Assembly (NCBI RefSeq): GCF_002929275.1
Contig: NZ_PJIK01000002.1
Coordinates: 373,958 to 437,957, forward strand
Direction: 5' to 3'
Length of the DNA: 64,000 bases
Origin: Arthrobacter sp. ZGTC131
GTDB lineage: Bacteria; Actinomycetota; Actinomycetes; Actinomycetales; Micrococcaceae
The position numbers and the translations under genes are program-made. How positions within the stretch are numbered: the stretch's first letter is position 1; the number at the start of each line of letters is the position of its first letter. Of the stretch, positions 20,194-27,905 are shown in pieces. The notes beneath the pieces were generated by a model that saw only the letters and a list, made by a program, of their open reading frames with translations, did no database searches and was not told the DNA's origin.

Positions 20194-21102
20194 ATGGCCG
20201 AGCACGGACGGACGCCCGAGGGAGCGGAAAGCGCAGAGGAACAGGCTCCGGTGCGCCGCCTTCCGGGGCATATCCAGGCTGCCCTTGCCGGTGCCGGCGG
20301 TGCAACCGATTCCGCCGGCCAGCCCTGGGCCGGCCGCAGCCTAGAGGGTGAGAACGCCAGCATCCACAACTTCGAGGACGACGACGGCACAGCGGACGCG
20401 GGGTACCTCGCCGCCGTCTCGGGTCTCCTCACGGGCGACGGCGACGAAGGCGCCGTCGTATTGTCGCTGGCCACAGCGCGCGTTTTCGTTCCGATCGTGG
20501 CCCAGCTGGCCGAGGAAGCCGAAGGCGTGGACGGGCTGCATGCGGACAAGCAGGCGGACATGGCACTGGTGACGCTGAAGGCGCCCGACGGCCGTCTGGC
20601 CATGCCGGTGTTCAGCTCAGCCGAGGCCCTGGCAGCGTGGCACCCCGAGGCGAGGCCGGTTGCGGTTTACGCGGCGCGGGCGGCGTTGTCCGCCGTGGCC
20701 GAAGGTGCTGAGCTGCTGGTGGTGGATCCGGGATCCGAGGTCACCTTCGTGGTGCGGCGTCCGGCTGTCTGGGCGCTGGCGCAGCAGAAGGTGTGGGTAC
20801 CTGCCTACCGCGATGCCGAGCTGGCAGCAGTGCTGCGTTCCGCCGCGGAAGCCCGTCCGGCGGTCCGCGGCCTGGACGTCCTTCCCGGCGGAGGCGTGGC
20901 GGCAGCAACGGCCTCGGGTGCCCGGATGGACGGTGGCGGGCCGGGGCCGGAACTGCGCGTGGTGCTCTATCTTGAGGACGGGCTGGATGCCGCCGCGGTC
21001 CAGTCCCTCGTTGCCGGCCTCCAAAGCGACTGGAGCCGGAATGTATTGTTTGGTGAGCGTGTTGACTCGATCGAAGTCAAGCTAAGGCGCGCCACGCAGT
21101 AG
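20194..21102 (+). CDS. SseB-family protein
   Basis: A 302-residue cytoplasmic protein. After a disordered acidic N-terminus (to about 60), the SseB N-terminal domain is recognisable (DEGAVVLSLATARVFVPI.., ADMALVTLKAPDGRLAMPVFSSAEALAAW). A C-terminal part (about 200-302) matches the SseB C domain, ending RVDSIEVKLRR. No catalytic motif. Start ATG 20194, 13 nt after priA, so it is probably in the his transcript. The role is unknown; the founding SseB is a type III secretion-linked protein, but actinobacterial members are not. Confidence 0.8.
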   Translation: MAEHGRTPEGAESAEEQAPVRRLPGHIQAALAGAGGATDSAGQPWAGRSLEGENASIHNFEDDDGTADAGYLAAVSGLLTGDGDEGAVVLSLATARVFVPIVAQLAEEAEGVDGLHADKQADMALVTLKAPDGRLAMPVFSSAEALAAWHPEARPVAVYAARAALSAVAEGAELLVVDPGSEVTFVVRRPAVWALAQQKVWVPAYRDAELAAVLRSAAEARPAVRGLDVLPGGGVAAATASGARMDGGGPGPELRVVLYLEDGLDAAAVQSLVAGLQSDWSRNVLFGERVDSIEVKLRRATQ

Positions 21103-21161
21103 CCGGCGGTCCCAGGTGGTCCGTCCCGCTGCTGCCCGGCGGCGGAACTAAGGACCTACCT

Positions 21162-22463
21162 GTGAATTTCACCCTGTACCGGGAGCTGCTGGCCATCAGG
21201 CCCATCCGGCGGCTCCTGGTCGTCGGCATGATCGCGCGGATACCGCATTCGGCGGCCGGCGTGCTCCTGACCCTGCATATCGTCCTGACCCTGGGAGAGG
21301 GCTACGCCGCCGCCGGAGCGGCAGCGGCGGTCATGACCATTGGCATTGCGCTGGGCGCCCCGTGGCGGGGGCGGCGCGTGGACACTGCCGGACTTCGGAC
21401 GGCGCTCATACCGTCAGTCGTTTCCGAGACCGTCATCTGGTCCATAGTGCCGCACGTCTCCTACCAGTGGCTGCTGCCGCTTGTGTTCGTCGGGGGACTG
21501 CTCACACTGCCCATTTTCAGCGTCGTCCGCCAGTCCCTGGGCGTTCTCGCAGACGTTGACCAGCGCAGGACCGCCTTCGCACTCGATGCCATCAGTACCG
21601 AGGTGGTGTTCATGATCGGGCCGGCCGCCGGAGCGATCGTCGCCACGAGCGGGCATTCGGTTCTCGGCCTGACGATCGTCGGCGTCTCTACGTCCCTGGC
21701 CGGCCTGTTCCTGATGTGGTTCAACCCGCCCACCCGCAGTGCGGACCGCGATGCGACGTGCGAGGCCGACGAGCAGGAGGCAGCCGAAGTTGCCGTCGTG
21801 GCGGCTGCCCCCGCCCACCTTCAGGAAGCTGCCGCCGAGCTCCGGCCCGCCGCCGCGGGCAGCCGCCGCCGGGCGGGCCTCCGGAACAAAGTCGTGCACA
21901 ACTTCGCCTGGTTCACGGCGGCCGTTGCCGCGGTCTTTGCCGTCGCCGCCGGGGCGGGCATGGTGCTGAGCGGCACCGATGTGGGCATCGTGGCGGCACT
22001 GGAGACCGGAGGGCACCAACGCGAAATCGGGATTGTGTTCGTCTTCTGGTGTGCGGCGTCGGTCCTCGGCGGCCTGGTCTACGGCGCCATGCACCGCCCC
22101 GTGTCGCCGTTCCTCCTGCTTCTGGGCATGGCCGCCCTGACCATTCCGATGGGGTTCGCCACAGACACGTTCACCCTGAGCCTGCTGTCCCTGCTGCCGG
22201 GTCTCCTTTGTGCTCCGGTGCTCTCCGCGGCGTCGGAAAAGGTCGCCGACCTCGTGGACGAGGGGCGCCGTGGCGAAGCGATGGGCTGGTACGGATCGGC
22301 GCTCACCGCCGGTGTGGCCTTGGGTGCGCCGCTGGCCGGTGTGTTCATCGACGGCGTTGGACCGTGGGGCGGCTTTGTTTCGGTGGGCGTCGCCGGCGTT
22401 CTGCTGTGCGTCGTCGGACTCACGCTGCAGCGCCGCCGGCGCCAGCGCGCGGCCAGGGCTTAA
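21162..22463 (+). CDS. MFS transporter
   Basis: A 433-residue, 12-helix major facilitator. The protein begins MNFTLYRELLAIRPIRRLLVVG, and the loop between helices 2 and 3 has a degenerate motif A (GAPWRGRRVDTAG). The central loop (about 200-250) is long, acidic then basic. GTG start with TAAGGA about 10 nt upstream. It follows sseB by 59 nt on the same strand. No substrate can be assigned; the helix pattern resembles drug/sugar exporters. Confidence 0.82.
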   Translation: MNFTLYRELLAIRPIRRLLVVGMIARIPHSAAGVLLTLHIVLTLGEGYAAAGAAAAVMTIGIALGAPWRGRRVDTAGLRTALIPSVVSETVIWSIVPHVSYQWLLPLVFVGGLLTLPIFSVVRQSLGVLADVDQRRTAFALDAISTEVVFMIGPAAGAIVATSGHSVLGLTIVGVSTSLAGLFLMWFNPPTRSADRDATCEADEQEAAEVAVVAAAPAHLQEAAAELRPAAAGSRRRAGLRNKVVHNFAWFTAAVAAVFAVAAGAGMVLSGTDVGIVAALETGGHQREIGIVFVFWCAASVLGGLVYGAMHRPVSPFLLLLGMAALTIPMGFATDTFTLSLLSLLPGLLCAPVLSAASEKVADLVDEGRRGEAMGWYGSALTAGVALGAPLAGVFIDGVGPWGGFVSVGVAGVLLCVVGLTLQRRRRQRAARA

Positions 22464-22467
22464 CGGA

Positions 22468-22507
22468 ACGACGGCGGGCCGACCTCCCCAGGTCAGCCCG
22501 CCGTCGT
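22468..22507. terminator. Bidirectional terminator, MFS gene / DUF1844 gene
   Basis: ACGACGGCGGGC-c-GACCT / AGGTC-a-GCCCGCCGTCGT, 17 pairs with one mismatch and loop CCCC, between convergent genes. Very stable. Confidence 0.8.
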
Positions 22508-22529
22508 CGGGGTTCTTCGTGTGCGGGGC

Positions 22530-22916
22530 TTAGTTCACTGCCCCCGTGTACTTTTCGCCCGGACCCTTGCCGGGCGGATCGGGGATGATCGACTCTTCGC
22601 GGAAAGCGAGCTGCAGGGAGCGGAGGCCGTCACGCAACGGCCCGGCGTGTTGGGAACCGATCTCCGGAGCGGCTGCGGTCACGAGGCCGGCGAGGGCCGT
22701 GATGAGCTTGCGGGCCTCGTCCAGGTCCTTGAGCTCTTCCGCATTTTCTTCGGCAGCCAGGCCGAGCTTGACGGCAGCGGCGCTCATGAGGTGCACGGCG
22801 GCGGTGGTGATGACCTCGATGGCCGGAACTTCGGCGATGTCGCGGACCTGCTGTGAAACGTCGGCCTGCTCACCGGGGGCCTGGTAAACGTGTGAATTAC
22901 TGTCTGGAGTGCTCAT
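22530..22916 (-). CDS. DUF1844 domain-containing protein
   Basis: A 128-residue soluble protein with a disordered N-terminus and a helical core (VRDIAEVPAIEVITTAAVHLMSAAAVKLGL ... DLDEARKLITALAGLVTAA), diagnostic of DUF1844. Function unknown. Its gene is commonly divergent from infC in actinobacteria, as here. The stop falls 22 nt from a strong shared terminator. Confidence 0.85.
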   Translation of the reverse strand: MSTPDSNSHVYQAPGEQADVSQQVRDIAEVPAIEVITTAAVHLMSAAAVKLGLAAEENAEELKDLDEARKLITALAGLVTAAAPEIGSQHAGPLRDGLRSLQLAFREESIIPDPPGKGPGEKYTGAVN

Positions 22917-23106
22917 ACGGTAAGCTTGTCACAGACCGACTGGATGTCGTTATTTTGCCGTGGATGAGACCCACTGACCGCAATGTGCGGGAAGCGGGTA
23001 GCTTTCTGTACAATTGACAATCAGTTTGCAAGCGGAGTTCTCTCCCACCCGCGTCAGCCGTTTTCCCGAGCATTTACGGGAAGCAAGGTTGCCGGGTAAA
23101 GGTCGG

Positions 23107-23138
23107 GCGGTTTCATCAGGCATGAGCCTGACAACCGC
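23107..23138 (+). ncRNA. infC leader hairpin 1
   Basis: GCGGTT / AACCGC and, inside, TCAGGC-ATGA-GCCTGA. Twelve pairs with a small internal loop (TCA against C). Directly followed by hairpin 2. Confidence 0.5.
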
Positions 23139-23162
23139 GTGCAGTCCCTGCGGGGCTTGCAC
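23139..23162 (+). ncRNA. infC leader hairpin 2
   Basis: GTGC-AGTCCC-TGC-GGGGCT-T-GCAC. Ten pairs with one wobble and one bulged T. It abuts hairpin 1, suggesting a compact fold. Confidence 0.5.
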
Positions 23163-23175
23163 ATCCGATCCTCGA

Positions 23176-23216
23176 GGCCTTCGATTGCTCCGGCAATTGG
23201 GGGCCTTCTCTATTTT
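23176..23216 (+). terminator. Candidate transcription attenuator in the infC leader
   Basis: GGCCTTCGATTGC / GCAATTGGGGGCC, 13 uninterrupted pairs (three G-T) closed by TCCG and followed at once by TTCTCTATTTT. It has the form of an intrinsic terminator, yet sits 38 nt upstream of the infC start, so it would act as an attenuator of infC-rpmI-rplT. Confidence 0.6.
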
Positions 23217-23254
23217 GCCGGTGGAATACCCATCACGAACACAGGAGCTTTAAC

Positions 23255-24388
23255 ATTAGCGAGCCAAGAATCAATGAGCGTATCCGCGTCCCTGAGGTGC
23301 GGCTGGTCGGCCCTGCCGGCGAACAGGTAGGAATCGTCCGTATTGAGGATGCCCTGCGTCTGGCTGCCGAGTCCGATCTTGATCTCGTTGAAGTCGCACC
23401 GCAGGCCAAGCCTCCGGTGTGCAAGCTGATGGACTTCGGTAAGTACAAGTACGAGGCCGCAGTCAAGGCCCGTGAGGCCCGCAAGAACCAGACCAACACG
23501 GTACTGAAGGAAATCCGGTTCCGCCTGAAGATCGACACCCACGACTACGAGACCAAGCGCGGCCACGCCCTTCGCTTCCTCGGAGCCGGGGACAAGGTCA
23601 AGGCCATGATCCAGTTCCGTGGCCGCGAACAGCAGCGCCCGGAAATGGGCCTGCGCCTGCTCCAGCGCTTCGCTGAAGACGTCAATGAAGTTGGTGTGGT
23701 GGAGTCAAGCCCCCGCATCGACGGCCGCAACATGGTCATGGTCATCGGCCCGCTGAAGAACAAGGCGGAAGCCAAGGCTGAAGCCCGCCGCGCAACGCAG
23801 CGTGCTGAAGCCAAGGCCGAGAACGAAGCCAAGGCAGCAGGCCGGGTCGACACTTCAGGTGACGATCAGGCACCCCTGACGCAGTCGCTCGCCGATCTCC
23901 TGCCTGAAGGCTTCCAGGTTTCCACCGAGGAAACGGTGCAGGACGCCCCGGCAGCAGCTGAAGCGGCCGCTCCGGAAGCCGCCGTCGAAGCGCCTTCGGC
24001 TCCGGTCGAAGCAGCTCCGGCTGCTGAAGCTCCCGCCGAGGAAGCACCCAAGGCTGTCAAGGAGGCCGAGCCGAAGCGCGAGGCACCCCGGGCTGCTGCA
24101 CCGAAGGCAGAGCCTGCTGCGCCGAAGGCGGCTCCTGTTGCGCCGAAGGCAGCGACGGCTGCTCCGAAGGCCGCCGCGCCTGTTGCTCCCAAGGCGGCGG
24201 CCGCTCCGAAGGCCGCAGCGCCTGTTGCTCCGAAGGCGGCAGAAGCTGAGAAGGCTGCTCCGGCAGCGCCCAAGCCTGCAGCTGTTCCTGCTCCGCCGAA
24301 GCCGGTGGCCAGGCCGGCCGCGCCGAAGCCCGCTGCGCGCCCCGCGCCGCGTGCCACGCCGAAGCCGTCAGGTAAGAAGACCATTTAG
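23255..24388 (+). CDS. infC: Translation initiation factor IF-3, ATT start, with a long Ala/Pro/Lys tail
   Basis: A 377-residue protein. The IF-3 N-domain ([36 protein letters not shown]) and C-domain ([45 protein letters not shown]) end near residue 170. About 200 further residues are repeats of [13 protein letters not shown], roughly doubling the usual 180-residue length. The conserved [11 protein letters not shown] start is preserved only if translation begins at ATT 23255, which has AGGAG with a 7-nt spacer. The first ordinary start codon (GTG, near 23297) would remove the conserved N-terminus. An AUU start allows IF-3 to repress itself, as in E. coli. rpmI and rplT follow. Confidence 0.93.
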   Translation: MSEPRINERIRVPEVRLVGPAGEQVGIVRIEDALRLAAESDLDLVEVAPQAKPPVCKLMDFGKYKYEAAVKAREARKNQTNTVLKEIRFRLKIDTHDYETKRGHALRFLGAGDKVKAMIQFRGREQQRPEMGLRLLQRFAEDVNEVGVVESSPRIDGRNMVMVIGPLKNKAEAKAEARRATQRAEAKAENEAKAAGRVDTSGDDQAPLTQSLADLLPEGFQVSTEETVQDAPAAAEAAAPEAAVEAPSAPVEAAPAAEAPAEEAPKAVKEAEPKREAPRAAAPKAEPAAPKAAPVAPKAATAAPKAAAPVAPKAAAAPKAAAPVAPKAAEAEKAAPAAPKPAAVPAPPKPVARPAAPKPAARPAPRATPKPSGKKTI

Positions 24389-24467
24389 TTCACAACTGCG
24401 GAAGGTATCGCCTTCAGGCAGTCAGCAACCAGCATGCCGTCCGCAGGGGCGGCTGCACGAAAGAACT

Positions 24468-24482
24468 GCGGACCTTGTCCGC
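24468..24482 (+). repeat. Small hairpin before rpmI
   Basis: GCGGAC-CTT-GTCCGC, 6 pairs, 9 nt upstream of AGGAG (24492-24496). Possibly part of L20/L35 translational control; weak. Confidence 0.3.
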
Positions 24483-24506
24483 GGATACGTTAGGAGATCG
24501 GTTCCC

Positions 24507-24701
24507 ATGCCGAAGATGAAGACCCACAGTGGTGCTAAGAAGCGCTTCAAGCTGACCGGCAGCGGCAAGCTGCGCCGCCAGCAGGCCAACCGCCGCCACT
24601 ACCTCGAGCACAAGTCCTCCAGGCTGACCCGCCGCCTCGCCGGCGACAAGATCGTCTTCAAGGGCGACGCCAAGGTCATCCGGAAGATGCTCGGCATCTA
24701 A
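24507..24701 (+). CDS. rpmI: 50S ribosomal protein L35
   Basis: A 64-residue basic protein, [20 protein letters not shown]..., a full-length and highly typical L35. SD AGGAG (24492-24496) precedes the ATG with a 10-nt gap. Middle gene of infC-rpmI-rplT. Confidence 0.97.
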   Translation: MPKMKTHSGAKKRFKLTGSGKLRRQQANRRHYLEHKSSRLTRRLAGDKIVFKGDAKVIRKMLGI

Positions 24702-24819
24702 TTTCCAAGCACTCTGACTGAATGCCACCTGGCACCAGTCAACTACCAATAAGCCTTCTCAGGCCGGCCGGGTTACCGGCAGTAGACGCTTGGGATCAGA
24801 TTTTTGAAGGAGTACGCAC

Positions 24820-25296
24820 GTGGCACGTGTGAAGCGGGCGGTAAACGCCCACAAGAAGCGCCGGGTTATCCTCGAACGCGCCAAAGGTTACCGTGGACAG
24901 CGTTCACGCCTGTACCGCAAGGCCAAAGAGCAGCTGCTGCACTCGTTTGTGTACAGCTACGGCGACCGCAAGAAGAAGAAGGGCGACTTCCGCCGCCTGT
25001 GGATCCAGCGCATCAACGCTGCATCCCGCGCCAACGGCCTGACTTACAACCGCCTGATCCAGGGCCTGAAGGCCGCTGAGGTCGAGGTTGACCGCCGCAT
25101 GCTGGCCGAGCTGGCCGTCTCCGACGCCAACGCCTTCGCAGCGCTGGTCAAGGTTGCCAAGGACTCCCTGCCTGCCGACACGTCAGCTCCCGCAGTCAAG
25201 GCTGAAGCGGCTGCGGCTCCCAAGGCAAAGGCTGCCAAGAAGCCTGCCGCCAAGAAGCCTGCTGCGAAGAAGCCGGCCGCTGCCGCTGCCGAGTAG
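24820..25296 (+). CDS. rplT: 50S ribosomal protein L20 with C-terminal Ala/Lys extension
   Basis: A 158-residue protein. The L20 core ([53 protein letters not shown]-like [24 protein letters not shown]) ends near residue 120. About 38 residues of AKKPA/KKPAA repeats follow, which ordinary L20 lacks. The tail resembles that of infC upstream and the eukaryote-like AKKP tails of some actinobacterial DNA-binding proteins. GTG start with AAGGAG 7 nt upstream. L20 is the known autoregulator of this operon in Firmicutes. Confidence 0.95.
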   Translation: MARVKRAVNAHKKRRVILERAKGYRGQRSRLYRKAKEQLLHSFVYSYGDRKKKKGDFRRLWIQRINAASRANGLTYNRLIQGLKAAEVEVDRRMLAELAVSDANAFAALVKVAKDSLPADTSAPAVKAEAAAAPKAKAAKKPAAKKPAAKKPAAAAAE

Positions 25297-25348
25297 TACA
25301 GCAACTGGTGGTTCAAGGACCGGTGGCAACTGCCACTAAGGTTCTTAT

Positions 25349-26263
25349 ATGAACGAAACCGGGCGCCCGCAAGACTTTCCACTCTCCAACACCCGAGCCG
25401 ATCGGGTGAGGAAGGTGGCACAGCTTGCCGGGCGCCCGGCCCGTTTAAAGCGCCGCGAGTTCCTCGCGGAGGGGCCGCAGGCGGTGCGCGAGGCACTGAC
25501 GCGGCATCAGAAGCGGGTGGCCGCGGGGGAGCCCGGCATCGTCTATGAGGTCTACGCGAGCGAGTCCTGCCTGGACCGGCACCCGGACCTGGAGACACTC
25601 GCGGAGGGCACCACGGCATACCTTGTCACCGACGAAGTGCTCGCCGCGATGGCGGATACCGTCACCCCGCAGGGCATTCTCGCGGTCTGCGCTTTCCTGG
25701 ACGTGAGCCTTGAGCAGGTACTCGACGCCGGACCGCAGTTGATTGCCGTGCTCTGCCAGGTTCGAGACCCCGGAAATGCCGGCACTGTCCTCCGGGCCGC
25801 AGACGCCGCCGGTGCTGATGCGGTAGTCCTGACAGGCTCAAGCGTGGACATCTACAACCCTAAGGCGGTGCGGTCGACGGCCGGATCCCTGTTCCACCTG
25901 CCTGTGGTGCTGGCCGCCGACGTGGACGATCTGGCGGCGCAGTGCAGATCCCGCGGCATCGGCGTCCTGGCCGCGGACGGCTACGGCAAGCTCAACCTCG
26001 ACAGCCTCCAGGACGAGAGCGCTGCACGGCGGCTCGGAGCGTCGACGGCCGGTTCCGAGTACGCGCTCGAGAGCCCCACTGCCTGGCTCTTCGGCAACGA
26101 AGCGCAGGGTCTGTCCGAGGCCGAGCTGGCACTGGCAGACCACCGGGTGGCCGTTCCCGTCTACGGCGCCGCCGAAAGCCTGAACCTCGGAACGGCGGCC
26201 ACCGTGTGCCTGTACGCCAGTGCCCGTTCCCAGCGGCCGATCCAGTCCCAACAGCCAGCCTAG
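25349..26263 (+). CDS. TrmH/SpoU-family RNA 2'-O-methyltransferase
   Basis: A 304-residue SPOUT enzyme with an N-terminal substrate-binding domain (residues to about 110, VRKVAQLAGRPARLKRREFLAEGPQAVREAL). The knotted catalytic domain has the three motifs: DPGNAGTVLRAADAAGADAVVL, WLFGNEAQGLSEAEL and AESLNLGTAATVCLY. Homologues methylate 23S rRNA ribose (RlmB or TsnR type). The exact site is unknown. It follows rplT by 52 nt on the same strand, the normal actinobacterial order, often with pheST next; here pheST lies 10 kb away. Confidence 0.9.
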   Translation: MNETGRPQDFPLSNTRADRVRKVAQLAGRPARLKRREFLAEGPQAVREALTRHQKRVAAGEPGIVYEVYASESCLDRHPDLETLAEGTTAYLVTDEVLAAMADTVTPQGILAVCAFLDVSLEQVLDAGPQLIAVLCQVRDPGNAGTVLRAADAAGADAVVLTGSSVDIYNPKAVRSTAGSLFHLPVVLAADVDDLAAQCRSRGIGVLAADGYGKLNLDSLQDESAARRLGASTAGSEYALESPTAWLFGNEAQGLSEAELALADHRVAVPVYGAAESLNLGTAATVCLYASARSQRPIQSQQPA

Positions 26264-26305
26264 GCGCCGGCCGGTCTCGGGACAGTCTGCACCTGTTGGA
26301 CAGAC

Positions 26306-26344
26306 AAAAAGCGGGGACCCACCAACTGGTGGATCCCCGCTTTT
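26306..26344. terminator. Strong bidirectional terminator after trmH
   Basis: AAAAAGCGGGGA-C-CCACCA-ACT-GGTGG-AT-CCCCGCTTTT. A long stem with A-run and T-run on opposite sides, so it works in both directions, between trmH and the convergent GlsB-like gene. Confidence 0.9.
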
Positions 26345-26389
26345 CATGTGCAGCTGGTATGCCTAGCGGCTAACCAGCGCCTAGTAGTC

Positions 26390-26656
26390 TCAGGTGGTCC
26401 TGTTACGTCCGGTGATTGCCCCGTAGATACCGGCGACTACGAGGCCGCCGATGATGGCGAGGATCCAGGTGCCGAGGTCGAAGAACGCCAGGTCACCCTT
26501 GCCGAAGAGAAGGCTGCCGATCCAGCCACCAACGATGGCGCCCACGACGCCCAATACCAAGCTGGTGACCCAGCCGCCGCCAACCCTGCCGGGCATGACG
26601 GCTTTAACAATTGCGCCTACGATCAGGCCGAGAATAATCCAAGCAAGAAAACCCAT
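26390..26656 (-). CDS. GlsB/YeaQ/YmgE (transglycosylase-associated) membrane protein
   Basis: An 88-residue protein of three hydrophobic, Gly-rich helices (FLAWIILGLIVGAIVKAV, WVTSLVLGVVGAIVGGWIGSLLFG, TWILAIIGGLVVAGIYGAI). The family is stress-induced in many bacteria; its biochemical role is not known. ATG 26656 has a near-perfect AAGGAGGAG SD 4-9 nt upstream; an earlier in-frame ATG (26671) would lie before this SD. Monocistronic, with a strong terminator beyond its 3' end. Confidence 0.85.
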   Translation of the reverse strand: MGFLAWIILGLIVGAIVKAVMPGRVGGGWVTSLVLGVVGAIVGGWIGSLLFGKGDLAFFDLGTWILAIIGGLVVAGIYGAITGRNRTT

Positions 26657-26885
26657 TGTCTCCTCCTTCATATTCGTCGGGATCGATTAGTGTCAGTCCC
26701 GATATGGCTTCAAGCTAACACAGCGCGCGATTATTTGTCAGCACGCTTAGTTTCAAGGATTCGTGGCGTCGGAGCGCCATGTCTGGTGCTCTGCTTCGGG
26801 CCGTACGGGTACGGTATTTACCAGACGGCCCGGCATGCGGCCGTGTCCATTCCCTTGTAATCTTCCCGTAAAGAGGTGAAGCCCC

Positions 26886-27839
26886 TTGGCTGCAAGTGGC
26901 GGTACCAAGGCGATCGTCGCGGCTCTGGCTGCAAACCTGACCATCGCTGTCCTGAAGTTCGTCGCATTCATTCTGACCCTGTCATCTTCCATGCTGGCCG
27001 AGGCCATCCACTCCGTGGCCGACTCCGGAAACCAGATTCTCCTGCTGGTTGGTGGAAAACGTGCCCAGAAGGCCGCAAGCGAAGAACACCCCTTCGGCTA
27101 CGGCCGCGAACGCTACATTTACGCGTTCATCGTGTCGATCGTGCTGTTCAGCGTCGGTGGACTGTTTGCCCTGTATGAGGCCTGGGACAAGATCCAGCAC
27201 CCGCATGCCATCGAGGGGGACTTCTGGTGGGTACCGCTCGCCGTCCTTGTGGGCGCGATCATTGCCGAGTCCTTCTCGTTCCGCACGGCCATCATCGAAT
27301 CCAACCACGTCCGCGGCTCGCAGTCGTGGGTTAACTTCGTGCGGAATGCCAAGCAGCCCGAGCTGCCGGTGATCCTGCTTGAGGACCTCGGCGCCCTGCT
27401 TGGCCTTGTGTTTGCCCTGTTCGGTGTAGGCCTGACCCTGCTCACGGGAGACGGCATCTGGGATGCCCTCGGCACTGCCATGATCGGCCTGCTGCTCGTG
27501 GCCATCGCCGTAGTTCTCGCGCTGGAAACGAAATCGCTGCTGCTCGGCGAATCCGCGACCCGGGACGACGTCGCCAAGATCAGGACAGCAATCGAGTCCG
27601 ACGGCACGGGCATCATCCACCTCAAGACTCTCCACCTCGGGCCGGAAGAACTGCTCGTCGCCGCCAAGATCACGGTGGGCGCCGCGGAGTCCGGACTGGA
27701 CATCGCCCGGCTCATTGACGCTGCGGAGGAGCGTGTCCGCACGGCCGTGCCGATGGCGCGGGTCATCTACCTTGAGCCTGACGTGCACCGTGCTGAACTG
27801 CCCAGCGGGCAGGCGATGGCGGGGGACACCGGGGCCTGA
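26886..27839 (+). CDS. Cation diffusion facilitator (CDF) transporter
   Basis: A 317-residue divalent-metal/proton antiporter, probably Zn/Co/Fe/Mn efflux. Helix II carries the metal-site pattern AEAIHSVADSGNQ, with a matching acidic/His set in helix V region; the cytoplasmic C-terminal CDF domain (about 220-305) follows. The loop KRAQKAASEEHPFGYGRERY is typical. TTG start with AGAGGTG about 8 nt upstream. Metal specificity cannot be read off with confidence. It stands alone between the GlsB-like gene and a shared terminator. Confidence 0.88.
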   Translation: MAASGGTKAIVAALAANLTIAVLKFVAFILTLSSSMLAEAIHSVADSGNQILLLVGGKRAQKAASEEHPFGYGRERYIYAFIVSIVLFSVGGLFALYEAWDKIQHPHAIEGDFWWVPLAVLVGAIIAESFSFRTAIIESNHVRGSQSWVNFVRNAKQPELPVILLEDLGALLGLVFALFGVGLTLLTGDGIWDALGTAMIGLLLVAIAVVLALETKSLLLGESATRDDVAKIRTAIESDGTGIIHLKTLHLGPEELLVAAKITVGAAESGLDIARLIDAAEERVRTAVPMARVIYLEPDVHRAELPSGQAMAGDTGA

Positions 27840-27866
27840 CACCCCGGGCATTCGTCCGTCTTTCCG

Positions 27867-27905
27867 GCCGCTGGCCGCGTAGCCGTTGGTTACGCGGCCA
27901 GCGGC
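27867..27905. terminator. Bidirectional terminator overlapping the end of the MFS gene
   Basis: GCCGCTGGCCGCGTA / TACGCGGCCAGCGGC, 15 perfect pairs with loop GCCGTTGGT, followed on the plus strand by TTCTTGCG. The right arm encodes the last codons and stop of the convergent MFS gene. Confidence 0.8.

Larger units (their letters stand above)
22917..23254 (+). other. infC 5' leader region (338 nt)
   Basis: It separates the DUF1844 gene from infC. It holds a possible -10 TACAAT (23009-23014), two strong hairpins (23107-23138 and 23139-23162), a candidate terminator (23176-23216), then AGGAG (23243-23247) in front of the ATT start. A 43-codon frame from ATG 23122 runs through the hairpins to 23253. 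It looks like a regulatory leader rather than a gene. Confidence 0.6.

Noticed and set aside
23122-23253. 43-codon frame ([13 protein letters not shown]...) running through the infC leader hairpins and ending 1 nt before the ATT
   Set aside because: No SD, and no run of codons for a regulatory amino acid. The GC-rich stems make open frames likely by chance. It could still be a leader peptide, but I cannot support it.
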